Origin: Candidatus Caenarcanales bacterium
GTDB lineage: Bacteria > Cyanobacteriota > Vampirovibrionia > LMEP-6097
Length of the DNA: 42,136 nucleotides
Assembly (NCBI GenBank): GCA_947459525.1
Contig: CANHDW010000005.1
Coordinates: 1 to 42,136, forward strand
Direction: 5' to 3'
Of this stretch, positions 9,828 to 18,500 are shown in pieces. The first letter of the stretch is position 1; the number at the start of each line of letters is the position of its first letter. The translations under genes were made by a program, and so were the position numbers. The notes under the pieces are model-generated. The model made no database searches. It saw only the letters and a list, made by a program, of their open reading frames with translations, and had not been told where the DNA came from.

Positions 9828-9836
9828 TGGCATAAT
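9828..9836 (+). promoter_or_regulatory. extended -10 box TGGCATAAT of second ATPase gene
   Basis: TGG followed by CATAAT fits an extended -10 element, which can work without a -35 box. It lies 19 bases before the ATG at 9856. No Shine-Dalgarno is present. Confidence 0.5.
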
Positions 9837-9855
9837 TTAAATATTCAGATGATTT

Positions 9856-11064
9856 ATGCTAAAACGCAGCATTAGTAAAAGTATTTTAAAACTAGCTAAG
9901 AAGTATCCAGTACTTACGCTAACTGGTCCTAGGCAGTCTGGTAAGACTACTTTACTTAGAAATTTATTTCCAGATTATACTTACGTAAATTTAGAAAATC
10001 TTAGAGAATTAAATTTCGCAAATAAAGATCCAGAAGGCTTCTTAGCGAGATATTTCGATGGAGTGATTATTGATGAAATTCAAAACGCTCCTCATTTAAC
10101 ATCATATATTCAAGTCATAGTCGATGAGAGAAAAAAAGATGCGATGTTTATACTTACTGGCAGCCAGAATTTTTCTTTAATAGAGTCAGTGAATCAATCT
10201 TTAGCTGGTAGGACAGCTATTTTTGAGCTATTACCTTTTAGTTATGAGGAAATAAAAGATTCTAAATATCATAAAGAATTTAAAGCTAAGACTAGTAAAA
10301 AGCAAATAGCCTCTGTAAATGAGAAATTAAATATTGATAAGCTGATGTTTAAAGGCTTTTATCCGAGAATCTACGATAAAAATATCCCAGCTTCTGATTT
10401 TTATGCAGACTATATAAAGACTTATGTAGAAAGGGATTTAAGACAGCTTAAAGCTATTCATAATCTTAGTAGTTTTAAAAAATTTCTAGGACTCTGTGCA
10501 GCTAGAATAGGACAGCCTTTAAATTTAACTAATATCTCTTCTGATTTAGGAGTATCATCTACGACTTTAAAAGAGTGGTTGAGTGTCTTAGAGGCGAGCT
10601 ACATTATTTATCTCTTGCAGCCTTTTAGTTTGAATATTAATAAACAACTCACTAAATCACCGAAGCTTTATTTTATTGATACGGGTTTACTGATTTATCT
10701 TTTAAATATTAATAGACCAGAAGATTTATTCATGCACAGTTTAAGGGGTAATATTTTTGAGAATTTGATAGTTATAGAAATTTTAAAAAGGAATCTGAAT
10801 CAGCATTTGAGACCAAATATTTTTTTCTATAAAGATCGCCAACATGAAGTAGATCTGATTTATAAAACGAAAAAAGAGGGCTATGCTGCTCTGGAAATTA
10901 AGTCAGCGAGTACCTACATTAGTGAGTTTCAGCATAGTCTTCAGTATCTAAAAAAGATTTTAGGCGAGGAACTCACTAGAGAAGAGCTGATCTATACTGG
11001 TACAGAGACTTATCAGTTAAAGGAATTAAGGATTAATAATATAGAGAGCCTAGAAATTGTCTAA
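9856..11064 (+). CDS. AAA_14 ATPase with C-terminal DUF4143 domain (second, diverged)
   Basis: A 402-residue ATPase of the same architecture as the 1679 gene. Walker A is GPRQSGKT (Lys30), Walker B VIIDEIQ (Asp73-Glu74), then the sensor FILTGSQNF. A helix-turn-helix-like linker (ISSDLGVSSTTLKEWLSVLE) separates the ATPase from the DUF4143 domain, whose HEVDLIY (Asp333) and LEIKSAS (Glu347, Lys349) motifs fit a PD-(D/E)XK fold. Function of the family is unknown. The two ATPases bracket the methyltransferase-helicase operon, both transcribed on the opposite strand to it. They may be part of the same island or simply accessory genes that collect there. Confidence 0.88.
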   Translation: MLKRSISKSILKLAKKYPVLTLTGPRQSGKTTLLRNLFPDYTYVNLENLRELNFANKDPEGFLARYFDGVIIDEIQNAPHLTSYIQVIVDERKKDAMFILTGSQNFSLIESVNQSLAGRTAIFELLPFSYEEIKDSKYHKEFKAKTSKKQIASVNEKLNIDKLMFKGFYPRIYDKNIPASDFYADYIKTYVERDLRQLKAIHNLSSFKKFLGLCAARIGQPLNLTNISSDLGVSSTTLKEWLSVLEASYIIYLLQPFSLNINKQLTKSPKLYFIDTGLLIYLLNINRPEDLFMHSLRGNIFENLIVIEILKRNLNQHLRPNIFFYKDRQHEVDLIYKTKKEGYAALEIKSASTYISEFQHSLQYLKKILGEELTREELIYTGTETYQLKELRINNIESLEIV

Positions 11065-11159
11065 ATAAATGCAAGAAAATCATGTGTTTTATAGTTCTGA
11101 CGAAGCACCACTTATAATAAATTTGACTAAAATGTGAATTTTACTATTTTACTGTAATA

Positions 11160-11165
11160 TATAAT
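11160..11165 (+). promoter_or_regulatory. -10 box TATAAT of murC
   Basis: A perfect TATAAT lies 10 bases before the first ATG of murC, predicting a start of transcription only a few bases upstream of it. No Shine-Dalgarno is seen before either this ATG or the in-frame ATG at 11194, which favours the 11176 start on a nearly leaderless mRNA. Confidence 0.5.
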
Positions 11166-11175
11166 AACCACTTCC

Positions 11176-12690
11176 ATGAATTTCACTAAAACCATGAACC
11201 TAACAGACTTTAAACACATTCGCTTTCTAGGAGCCGAAGGCATAGGCATGCGAGCTTTAATCGCTATTCTTGAAGATAAAATTTCACAAGGTGAATTAAA
11301 CTCTGATTTTAAAATTTCCAAAAGCGATCTTTCTTATAAAACTAATGATCCTTTAGATGAAAGCATAGACCTAGTAGTTCGCAGTACCGCAGTGAGAGCA
11401 GATGACCCCGATATGCTGTTTATGCAGAAGCATAATATTCGAGTGATACACCGCTCTGAAATGTTAAACCTGCTCAGCGAGAACGCTAAACAGATAGTTA
11501 TTTCAGGCACTCATGGTAAAACTAGTACCTCAGCTCTGACCACGCACCTTCTAACTAAATTAGGCTTAGAGCTAGGCTTTGCAGTAGGTGGCGTACTAAA
11601 AGATTATAAAGCTAATGGTAAAGCTGCTCCTAAAAGCTCTTCTTTGAATGATGGTCCATCAGGCTATTTCGTGATGGAGGGTGATGAATCTGATAAAAGC
11701 TTTATGCGAACCACACCATATATAGCGGTGGTGACTGACGTAGAGGCTGATCATTTAGAGAACTATCCTGGTGGGCTAGCTGAGATACAGGCTTGTTTTA
11801 AGGATTTTTTAGATAGGGCTGAATATAAAATAGTCTGCATTAATAATCCTTTTTTAAAGGCTTATGCAGAAAATATTCTAAAAGAAAGACCAGATTTAAA
11901 AGGAAAAATCTTTAGTTATAGCAGCACCGATGAATCAGCTGATTTATTTATTAATCTAGAAAACAGTTCGCTACATTTTCAGTCTTTAGATGCTGGTCAT
12001 TTAGATTTAGCTATCTCCGGAAAATTTAATTTATTAAACGCCTGCGCAAGCCTTCTAGCAGCGCATGTTTTAGGTTTTAAAATTATAGAAGCTAAATCTC
12101 TATTTAAAGATTTCCATGGTACGCAGCGCCGCATGGAGCTTATAAACTCAGATTACAGATCAGTAGGCGATAACAACGTAGAGCATGGAGTTTGTGAGCA
12201 GTCTTTTAAAATAGAAATTTATGATGATTATGCTCATCACCCAAGTGAAATTAAGGCTTTGCTTGATTCTGTAAAAGCCATGCTGAAAACGAGTACTGAT
12301 AAGGCTCTCTTTATATATCAGCCACATCATCCTGAAAGAACACAGCAGTTTTGGGCTGATTTCGTAAAAGTCTTTAAGGAATTTCCAGAAAATATAGATG
12401 TACTACTTTTAGATATTTATGTAGCTCGTAGTCAGCATATAGAGGGCGTTAATAGTAAAAAGATGGCTGAAGAAATAGCTTTAAATAATGTTAAATACCT
12501 AGACCCTAATGGAAATCTCTCCGCAAGCGAAGCTAAAGAAGCTGATGTGCAAGGGAATTTTAAAGATATAGCGATGACTTTGAAACCACTTATTGATAAA
12601 CGTATTCAGGGGCGGGAGTATAAAAAAATATTTTTTGTAGGGGCGGGAAATATTTCTAAAATTGCGGAGAAGTATAGGGTTAGTACATAA
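11176..12690 (+). CDS. murC: UDP-N-acetylmuramate-L-alanine ligase
   Basis: A 504-residue Mur ligase that uses ATP to add L-alanine to UDP-N-acetylmuramate in the cytoplasm, the first amino acid of the peptidoglycan stem. The N-terminal Rossmann-like part has FLGAEGIGMRAL, the ATP loop is GTHGKTSTS (111-119), then MEGDESDKSF and VEADHLENYPGG, and the C-terminal domain has YDDYAHHPSEIKA, typical of MurC and of its recycling relative Mpl. Length is slightly above the usual MurC. The VEADHL stretch favours MurC, but Mpl is the main alternative. No other cell-wall gene is next to it; it is followed by tmRNA on the same strand. Confidence 0.85.
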   Translation: MNFTKTMNLTDFKHIRFLGAEGIGMRALIAILEDKISQGELNSDFKISKSDLSYKTNDPLDESIDLVVRSTAVRADDPDMLFMQKHNIRVIHRSEMLNLLSENAKQIVISGTHGKTSTSALTTHLLTKLGLELGFAVGGVLKDYKANGKAAPKSSSLNDGPSGYFVMEGDESDKSFMRTTPYIAVVTDVEADHLENYPGGLAEIQACFKDFLDRAEYKIVCINNPFLKAYAENILKERPDLKGKIFSYSSTDESADLFINLENSSLHFQSLDAGHLDLAISGKFNLLNACASLLAAHVLGFKIIEAKSLFKDFHGTQRRMELINSDYRSVGDNNVEHGVCEQSFKIEIYDDYAHHPSEIKALLDSVKAMLKTSTDKALFIYQPHHPERTQQFWADFVKVFKEFPENIDVLLLDIYVARSQHIEGVNSKKMAEEIALNNVKYLDPNGNLSASEAKEADVQGNFKDIAMTLKPLIDKRIQGREYKKIFFVGAGNISKIAEKYRVST

Positions 12691-12799
12691 ATTACATCTG
12701 CCATAATTCTGACGCACTAAAATGTGGAATGATAGAATTACTAATCCAGTAAACTGAAAACTAGAATTCTCGTGAAATCACTAAAATATTCTCATTTTT

Positions 12800-12816
12800 C
12801 TTGTGCCTCGCACAAG
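12800..12816. repeat. 7-bp inverted repeat just before tmRNA
   Basis: CTTGTGC (12800-12806) and GCACAAG (12810-12816) pair perfectly around CTC, ending 8 bases before the tmRNA 5' end. It could be part of the precursor leader removed by RNase P, or an operator. There is no T-run, so it is a poor murC terminator. Confidence 0.5.
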
Positions 12817-12824
12817 ACCATTAT

Positions 12825-13243
12825 GGGGGCGTATTAGCTTTGACGGAGAAACAGAATTTTGAAGTGCAGGTCAAGGATGCAGAGGACCTTGTCAAAACCA
12901 ATGCAAAAAATAAGTGCTAACGAATTCGAAGTAACTGTTTGTGAGACGACTAAGTCTCACAACACCGTAGCTGTTCGAGCTGCGTAATAACCCGACAAAC
13001 TGTGGTTAACTTCCCTACTCAGGTATTGGCTTACCGAGTTATCTGAGTGGGGCACAAGACTTGGTAAGTGCATCTTTCTGAATTTTATTGAATTTGGCAG
13101 GAAGATAAAGATTAAGTTCAAGAACCCGTTGAGTGTCTGTGATCACAGGAACGGCATAAACCTAGACTCATAGACTAAACTTGTAGTATCTTCATCAGGA
13201 CGGATTTTCGGACGAGGGGGGCAGTTCCCCTCCGCCTCCACCA
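12825..13243 (+). ncRNA. ssrA: transfer-messenger RNA (one-piece)
   Basis: A 419-base one-piece tmRNA that rescues stalled ribosomes and tags their products for proteolysis. The 5' end GGGGGCG pairs with CGCCTCC before an encoded ACCA 3' end, and the third pair is G-U, the identity mark read by alanyl-tRNA synthetase. The 5' TAGCTTTGACGG and 3' GTTCAAGAACCC T-arm region match tmRNA consensus. A tag frame with tandem stop codons follows (12916-12990). The T-run right after ACCA (13244-13248) may end transcription. This is not a permuted two-piece form, unlike alphaproteobacterial and some cyanobacterial tmRNAs. Confidence 0.95.
12916..12987 (+). other. tmRNA tag reading frame (23 codons plus stop)
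   Basis: The resume codon is most likely GCT at 12916, preceded by ATAAGT and followed by AAC GAA, as in the usual Ala-Asn-acidic start of tags. The frame ends ...NTVAVRAA before TAA TAA. The tag is long, contains one Cys, and ends Arg-Ala-Ala instead of the more usual Leu-Ala-Ala or Val-Ala-Ala. A perfect 7-bp hairpin (12941-12947 with 12954-12960) lies inside the coding stretch. The resume codon is inferred. Confidence 0.75.
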
Positions 13244-13269
13244 TTTTTATAAGCTTCCCAGAAACCCAC

Positions 13270-13275
13270 TATAAT
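13270..13275 (+). promoter_or_regulatory. -10 box TATAAT of the methyltransferase gene
   Basis: TATAAT lies 14 bases before the ATG at 13290, predicting a leader of about eight bases and leaving no room for a Shine-Dalgarno sequence. Confidence 0.45.
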
Positions 13276-13289
13276 ACTACAATCCTCTT

Positions 13290-14615
13290 ATGAGCAAAGT
13301 CGCTGAAAATAGCTATTTAATCGAAGACTGGACTGATTATGATAAGTCTTCACTGTATAATTTATCGACTAAATATTACTCGGAAAGAGCCTGCGACTCG
13401 TTTCTAAATCAAGCAGATACAATAGTCCTGCCGAACGTCGTTACTAGCACCTATGTTCACGCTCATATTTTAGCTAAATTCCTTGCAGCTAATCTAAGTC
13501 GAATCCCTGCTGATAAAAAATTACGTGTCCTTGAATTCGGCTCAGGCTCTGGCTTATTTGCGAGGCACTTTCTTTTAGCTGCTGCTGAAATGAATTACTT
13601 AGATAGATTAGAGTTTTTGGTAAGTGATATATCTGATCTCTTCTTAATTCAGATGAAGGAACGGGGCGTCTTTGAAGGATTTACAGAAGGAAAACATTAT
13701 CAGTTAGTTAATTTAAATCTTTTAGATCTAGATTCTGCTAAAACCGTTACTGGAGAACATATTGATCTGAATGATTTAGATTTAGTCGTCTCTAATTATG
13801 TTTTAAATGCACTGCCGATGATACCCATAAGGCATGCTTCTGAGGGTGGTTTTGAGAAGTTACAGGTTAAAATTACTGGTCCAGAACTACCAAAGGAAGT
13901 AGACTTAGTCAGTAATTTGAATTTCTTTTCCTCACTTAAGATCGAAGAGAGGTGGGTTAATTATGATATCGAATCAGTGAGCGATATTGAGAAAAAATAC
14001 TTCGAAATTTTCAAAAAACACCTAAATACTTTAGCACCTGCTATGGCTGGACGCTTTAGCTATAAGGCTTTAGAGGCGATGGATAAAATCCACTCTAAGC
14101 TTAGTGCATTCGGGATGTTCTATTTAGCTGATATTCCTTCATGGGGGACTAATGCCTTTAAATTTTACAGCTTCTACACGAATGCTTTAGCTAATTTAAT
14201 CAGTGAGAATCTAGTAATAGATTTCGCAAGCTCTTTAGGTATGGAGATTCTGAAACAGAAAGACCAAAACCTCTTCAGAATTCTTTTTTATAAAAGTGAA
14301 AATGCTTTCGAGCCTCTAAAAACCTCTTTTAATAAGGATTTAGTCTTTTCTAATAAAGTAAATCTATTTAAAAAGATTACTGATCTTCTAAAAAATATCG
14401 ACGACGTGGCTTTATTAGACGTGTATAAAACACTTCTAGACAAGCTTCTAGCTTTAGACAATAAATCTGTGACTAGTTTAGTTTTTCAAGGTGATTATTA
14501 TTACTTAGCTGGGGATTCTAAAACTGCTTTAGATTTTTACCAAAAAGCTCAAGCTATAGACTTCTGTAATCATCACCCAGATTTGGATAGTAAAATAAGA
14601 ATGATCTTTATTTAA
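13290..14615 (+). CDS. class I SAM-dependent methyltransferase with TPR-like C-terminus
   Basis: A 441-residue protein. The S-adenosylmethionine loop is LEFGSGSGLFARHF (Glu82, Gly84-x-Gly86-x-Gly88), then FLVSDISD with the acidic residue that binds the ribose, and DLVVSNYVLNALP in the place of motif IV. The layout is distantly like the MidA/NDUFAF7 group, but I do not recognise a substrate. Near the C-terminus the segment FQGDYYYLAGDSKTALDFYQKAQAI reads as a single TPR unit. The gene follows tmRNA on the same strand and is convergent with the gene at 14630; a short palindrome (14626-14638) lies between. Methyltransferase call is good, role unknown. Confidence 0.72.
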   Translation: MSKVAENSYLIEDWTDYDKSSLYNLSTKYYSERACDSFLNQADTIVLPNVVTSTYVHAHILAKFLAANLSRIPADKKLRVLEFGSGSGLFARHFLLAAAEMNYLDRLEFLVSDISDLFLIQMKERGVFEGFTEGKHYQLVNLNLLDLDSAKTVTGEHIDLNDLDLVVSNYVLNALPMIPIRHASEGGFEKLQVKITGPELPKEVDLVSNLNFFSSLKIEERWVNYDIESVSDIEKKYFEIFKKHLNTLAPAMAGRFSYKALEAMDKIHSKLSAFGMFYLADIPSWGTNAFKFYSFYTNALANLISENLVIDFASSLGMEILKQKDQNLFRILFYKSENAFEPLKTSFNKDLVFSNKVNLFKKITDLLKNIDDVALLDVYKTLLDKLLALDNKSVTSLVFQGDYYYLAGDSKTALDFYQKAQAIDFCNHHPDLDSKIRMIFI

Positions 14616-14629
14616 AATCTATAGCGTAA

Positions 14630-15256
14630 CTAAGTTACTAAAATCTTATTCTTAGCCTTCTTTAATTCATCTAACTTACCATTCAGCGAGCTAAGCTGCC
14701 CCATATCTAATTTACCAAGCTCACCTGGTGTATTAAATAAATCTGGATGAAATCCAGCAGCGACTAAAATTTCTTTTACTTCTTGTCGATAAAACTGGGC
14801 TGGATTGTCTAAAACCTGCTTCTGAGCAGCTTTTATCTGTCTTAATTTATCTTGATAAGCAGAGCTACGTCCCATAGTATCCTTCAGAGCACCATTAAGA
14901 TCATGTTCTGTTAATTTATTATCAGCTGCCATCGCAGTAGCGATACTACTTTCTATCTCGGGAGGTAAACTAATATTTCCAGATTGATCTTTATTCTCGC
15001 CCCAAATACTTTTCGCAATCTCTCCATAAGAAGCCGCGGAACAAGTCGATAAAACTCGATCATAATATTCAGCTATTTTAGCTTCCTTGCGAAGCTGCTC
15101 AGCTTCCTCTTCGCTATCAGCATATGCTGTATAGGCTGGAAACCTAACCTCTATCTTTTTCAGAAAATCTAAAAGCCCCTTTGCTTTAAACAAAGTAAAG
15201 AGATTCTTACTTGTTTTAGTTTGAGTTTTTTCTATAGCTGGCGAAATGATTTCCAT
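14630..15256 (-). CDS. unrecognised 208-residue helical protein
   Basis: I do not recognise this protein. It starts at the ATG at 15254-15256 (MEIISPAIEKTQ); an upstream in-frame TTG at 15268 is less likely. No signal peptide or membrane segment is seen. It is mostly charged and helical, with an acidic/basic stretch SEEEAEQLRKEAKIAEYYDR, a Gln/Lys-rich middle, a possible J-domain-like or short globular tail (EVKEILVAAGFHPDLFN) and a helical end. It is divergent from the giant gene at 15519 across 262 bases, so the two might share control, though nothing else links them. Confidence 0.6.
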   Translation of the reverse strand: MEIISPAIEKTQTKTSKNLFTLFKAKGLLDFLKKIEVRFPAYTAYADSEEEAEQLRKEAKIAEYYDRVLSTCSAASYGEIAKSIWGENKDQSGNISLPPEIESSIATAMAADNKLTEHDLNGALKDTMGRSSAYQDKLRQIKAAQKQVLDNPAQFYRQEVKEILVAAGFHPDLFNTPGELGKLDMGQLSSLNGKLDELKKAKNKILVT

Positions 15257-15356
15257 TGTTAATAACAAATATGCAGCAGTCTCTCAAAAGAAGAGGACTT
15301 GCAATATGTAAAGCGGATTAAAAGCCTTCTTTGATATTGAAATTAAAGATACTGCC

Positions 15357-15429
15357 ATCCTAGTTAAATACTGATTTTCGCGATTAATGGTGAGCATGGC
15401 ATCCACAGCGTGGCATATAAAACTAGGAT
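15357..15429. repeat. widely spaced 9-bp inverted repeat in the 15257-15518 gap
   Basis: ATCCTAGTT (15357-15365) and AACTAGGAT (15421-15429) are perfect reverse complements 55 bases apart. Between them are two near-copies of TGGCAT. This may be a leader structure or two binding half-sites for the divergent genes. The rest of the gap shows nothing clear. Confidence 0.35.
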
Positions 15430-15518
15430 AAGTAATAAATTATTTAATCTCTTCTTAGGAAAAGTTTACTGTATCTTAACCTTTATTGAGTATTTAAAAG
15501 TATCAGGAGCGTGTTTGC

Positions 15519-18500
15519 ATGGAAATTAATGATTTAAATTATTACAAGATTCTTCTTCAGAATATTAATAAAACTTACGAGAAAAATATTCTTGGTGATC
15601 AGAATTATTCTTACACTGTAGCTGGTGAAGTGACACCTATTACAGGTAACGAAATCATTAAGGGCGTAGACCCGATTAAAGGGCACAACCACATTACCAA
15701 TGCAGACGTCAATTACAGTAATATTTCTGAACTATCTCAGTTCCAAAACACTTTTCTCAGCACTTCTAAAGCTAACTTAACAGAGACGAATAAACAAATC
15801 GATAATTTCATGCTTAACGTTTTTGGGATCCCTGCTGGTGAGGGTGTCATCAATAGGATCAATGATCTAAATTATAATTCTAGTAGCGAGATGCTTAGAT
15901 ATCTTGGTGAATACTCTCCTGAAGTAAAAGCCGACCTAGAAAAATTAAACTTAGAATATAATCAAAATCAAATCTCCATCGCAATTTTTAATAAAGAGCA
16001 GAGTTTTATAAATGGCTTAAACGTCGAAGCCACTTTCTCTAAACTCGGCACAGCGGAAAAAGAGATTTTCTTAGATGTTCTTAATAGTTATGATGAGCTC
16101 GTCACTAATTACGAATCTGAAGTTCAAAATTCAGTAATAAGACATCTTGCTGGAAATATTCCCGAGGATGGAATGATCGGCGATGCTTTCTCTGAAGTGA
16201 ATGTAGCTGCCATGAAATTAAATAAAGCAAAAGATATGCTAAAAATGCTTTCAGAAGGCATGAAAGCTGATGACATAGAAGTATATGAAAAAACTTATGA
16301 TTATGAAATAGAGTTTAATGAAAAGCTAGTAAGCGCCGTAAAAGAACACGGAATAGGCTCTCCTCAAGCAAATCTCTTAAGTGCTCAAGCTGAAGCTTCA
16401 AGAAAAACCAGACTATATGTAGAGTCTGTTCATACTATGCAAACATCTACGAATGCTTTAGATATAGCTGTCGTAAATCAATGGAAAGCTGATGGCTACA
16501 AGCCCCTAGATACTAATATCATCAAGGACATGCAAACTGACATTATTAATCAAAGCAGCATTGCGGGGATTCAAGCACTCTATAAAGGTGATCAGTCAAA
16601 ATATGCATTAGCAATGGACAGTGTAACTTCCATGAAACAAAAAGCTCTAGCATTAACAAACGTTAATCGTGACGGAGCTGTTAGCACCACCGAAATCGCG
16701 ACATTATTAGTCGACGCTGCTGCAAATGGCAATAAAGTTGATGGAATAAATCTTGATGTAATTAAAGCAGCTTTAGCCACTAATGGAGTAAATAGCACTC
16801 AGATTACAAGGGTAGAAACTTTAATCGATCAAATCGATACGAATAATGATGGTCAGATGAGCTTCGATGAGTCACTGGCTAAATTCAATTCCTTTAATGC
16901 TTCTCAAGGCTATGCTGCATTCAACGATATGATGAATATCATTGCAGCTACTAAAGTAGATCAAGCTACTAATCCAAGTGCTTTTACCACTATCGGTAAA
17001 GAGAGCTTCTTTACTGGAGATTACAGTACTCAAGATAAAGCCGTCTTGTCAACCTTCCTTGCTAGTAGTGGTAGATATGTTCATACCACTGAAGAAAAAT
17101 TTGAAGCTTTAGATGCTTTTCACGATAACGCTGGTAATACTGTTCAACAGAGAAGTGACTGGAGAGATTATGCATATGCAAATTGGGCTCAAGGTGAATC
17201 TGCGGGGGATGTTTGGCAAGACAATTCACTAGCTTGGTCATTTAAGAATGGTACTAATGTGAGTGGCTTTTTAACGCAAATGCAGGAAATGACTAGCAGT
17301 AGAACACAGTTGATGATGGATATACTTGAATACGGCAATGCCACAAAAGGTTCTGAGTGGTGGAATGACATGTCTTTATCTTATTTTGAGGTTATTCGTG
17401 ATGAAAGTAATGTACTTTTAGTCGGGCAGAGAGGTGGAACTCAACAGGATGGTCGCCTTATGGATATGATCGGCGAAGCTTTACAGATATCGTATGCTGA
17501 TATAGGGAATTATCATACTGGTATAAATGTAAACCTAGATGGAGTGAAAGACAATGTCAGCGATGCGGATAAAGTAGAGTTAAAATACTTTGCTGACAAT
17601 ATGGATAGTTTTGGTGCTACAGATATAACCTATGATGCGAATTTAGTGAATCAGTCCTTACAGCAATATTACGCTATGTGGGGTCTTAGAGCTGGTCTTT
17701 ATGAAAATATCAACAAAATCTCTGAGCCAGAAGCTAAGTTAATTGAAAATAAATTTGGAGCTTTAATGGATGTAGGCGATCAAATGGAAGCTTATTTACT
17801 TCAAAATAAAACTTTAGGAAAGGGTGCTAAAGAGACTGATCAATACAGGGCTTTAGAAGAGCAATGGTTCAATAACTATGACCTGATCAATGGTATTATT
17901 CGTGGTGATACATCAATTGATAAAGCTGTCGCGGCATTAGGTGGTATTAAGGCAGATGGTTCTATAACACAAGCAAACGTACAGAGCGTAGTTAACAATT
18001 TACAATCAGCTATTATCAATGGCACTGATGATGTAGCGTTAGATTTCAATAGTGACGGTAACGTAGATTCTGCTGATTATGATGCTTTAAGAATGGTGAT
18101 AGGAGACAGGCGTAATGAAAGTGCTTTTGATGCTCTTATGACTCAGGATTCACTTAACTTAAGTAAGCTAGCTATGTACAGTGGTCTAGCTAAAAATACT
18201 ACTAACGTTAATGCGTATGATAAAGCTATATACTCACAATTAGAAAATTATTATGCTGACCAAAGTGAGGTCAATAATTACATCGCTACGAATACAGCAG
18301 ATTCATCCTTCGCTTCAGCAGCTGAAAAGCAAAGATTTACTGAATTAGCAAATCAGTTAGATGAATTAAATGAAGCAGTTGAATTCGATCTCCGAGATAA
18401 ACTTTTTAAAAATACTCCCGCTACAATTAACACTGATTTAAAAGCAAAAGCTGATAAGGCTAGTAATGAAATGGTACTCTTGTCTCTTGGTTTAAGTAAA

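Noticed and set aside
11127-11321. Small minus-strand frame over the start of murC
   Set aside because: It covers the murC promoter and N-terminus in antisense, with no start signals of its own.
13290-14615. Assignment as MidA/NDUFAF7 (complex I arginine methyltransferase)
   Set aside because: Only the SAM-binding loop is similar by eye; the specific catalytic motifs were not recognised, so a general methyltransferase call was kept.
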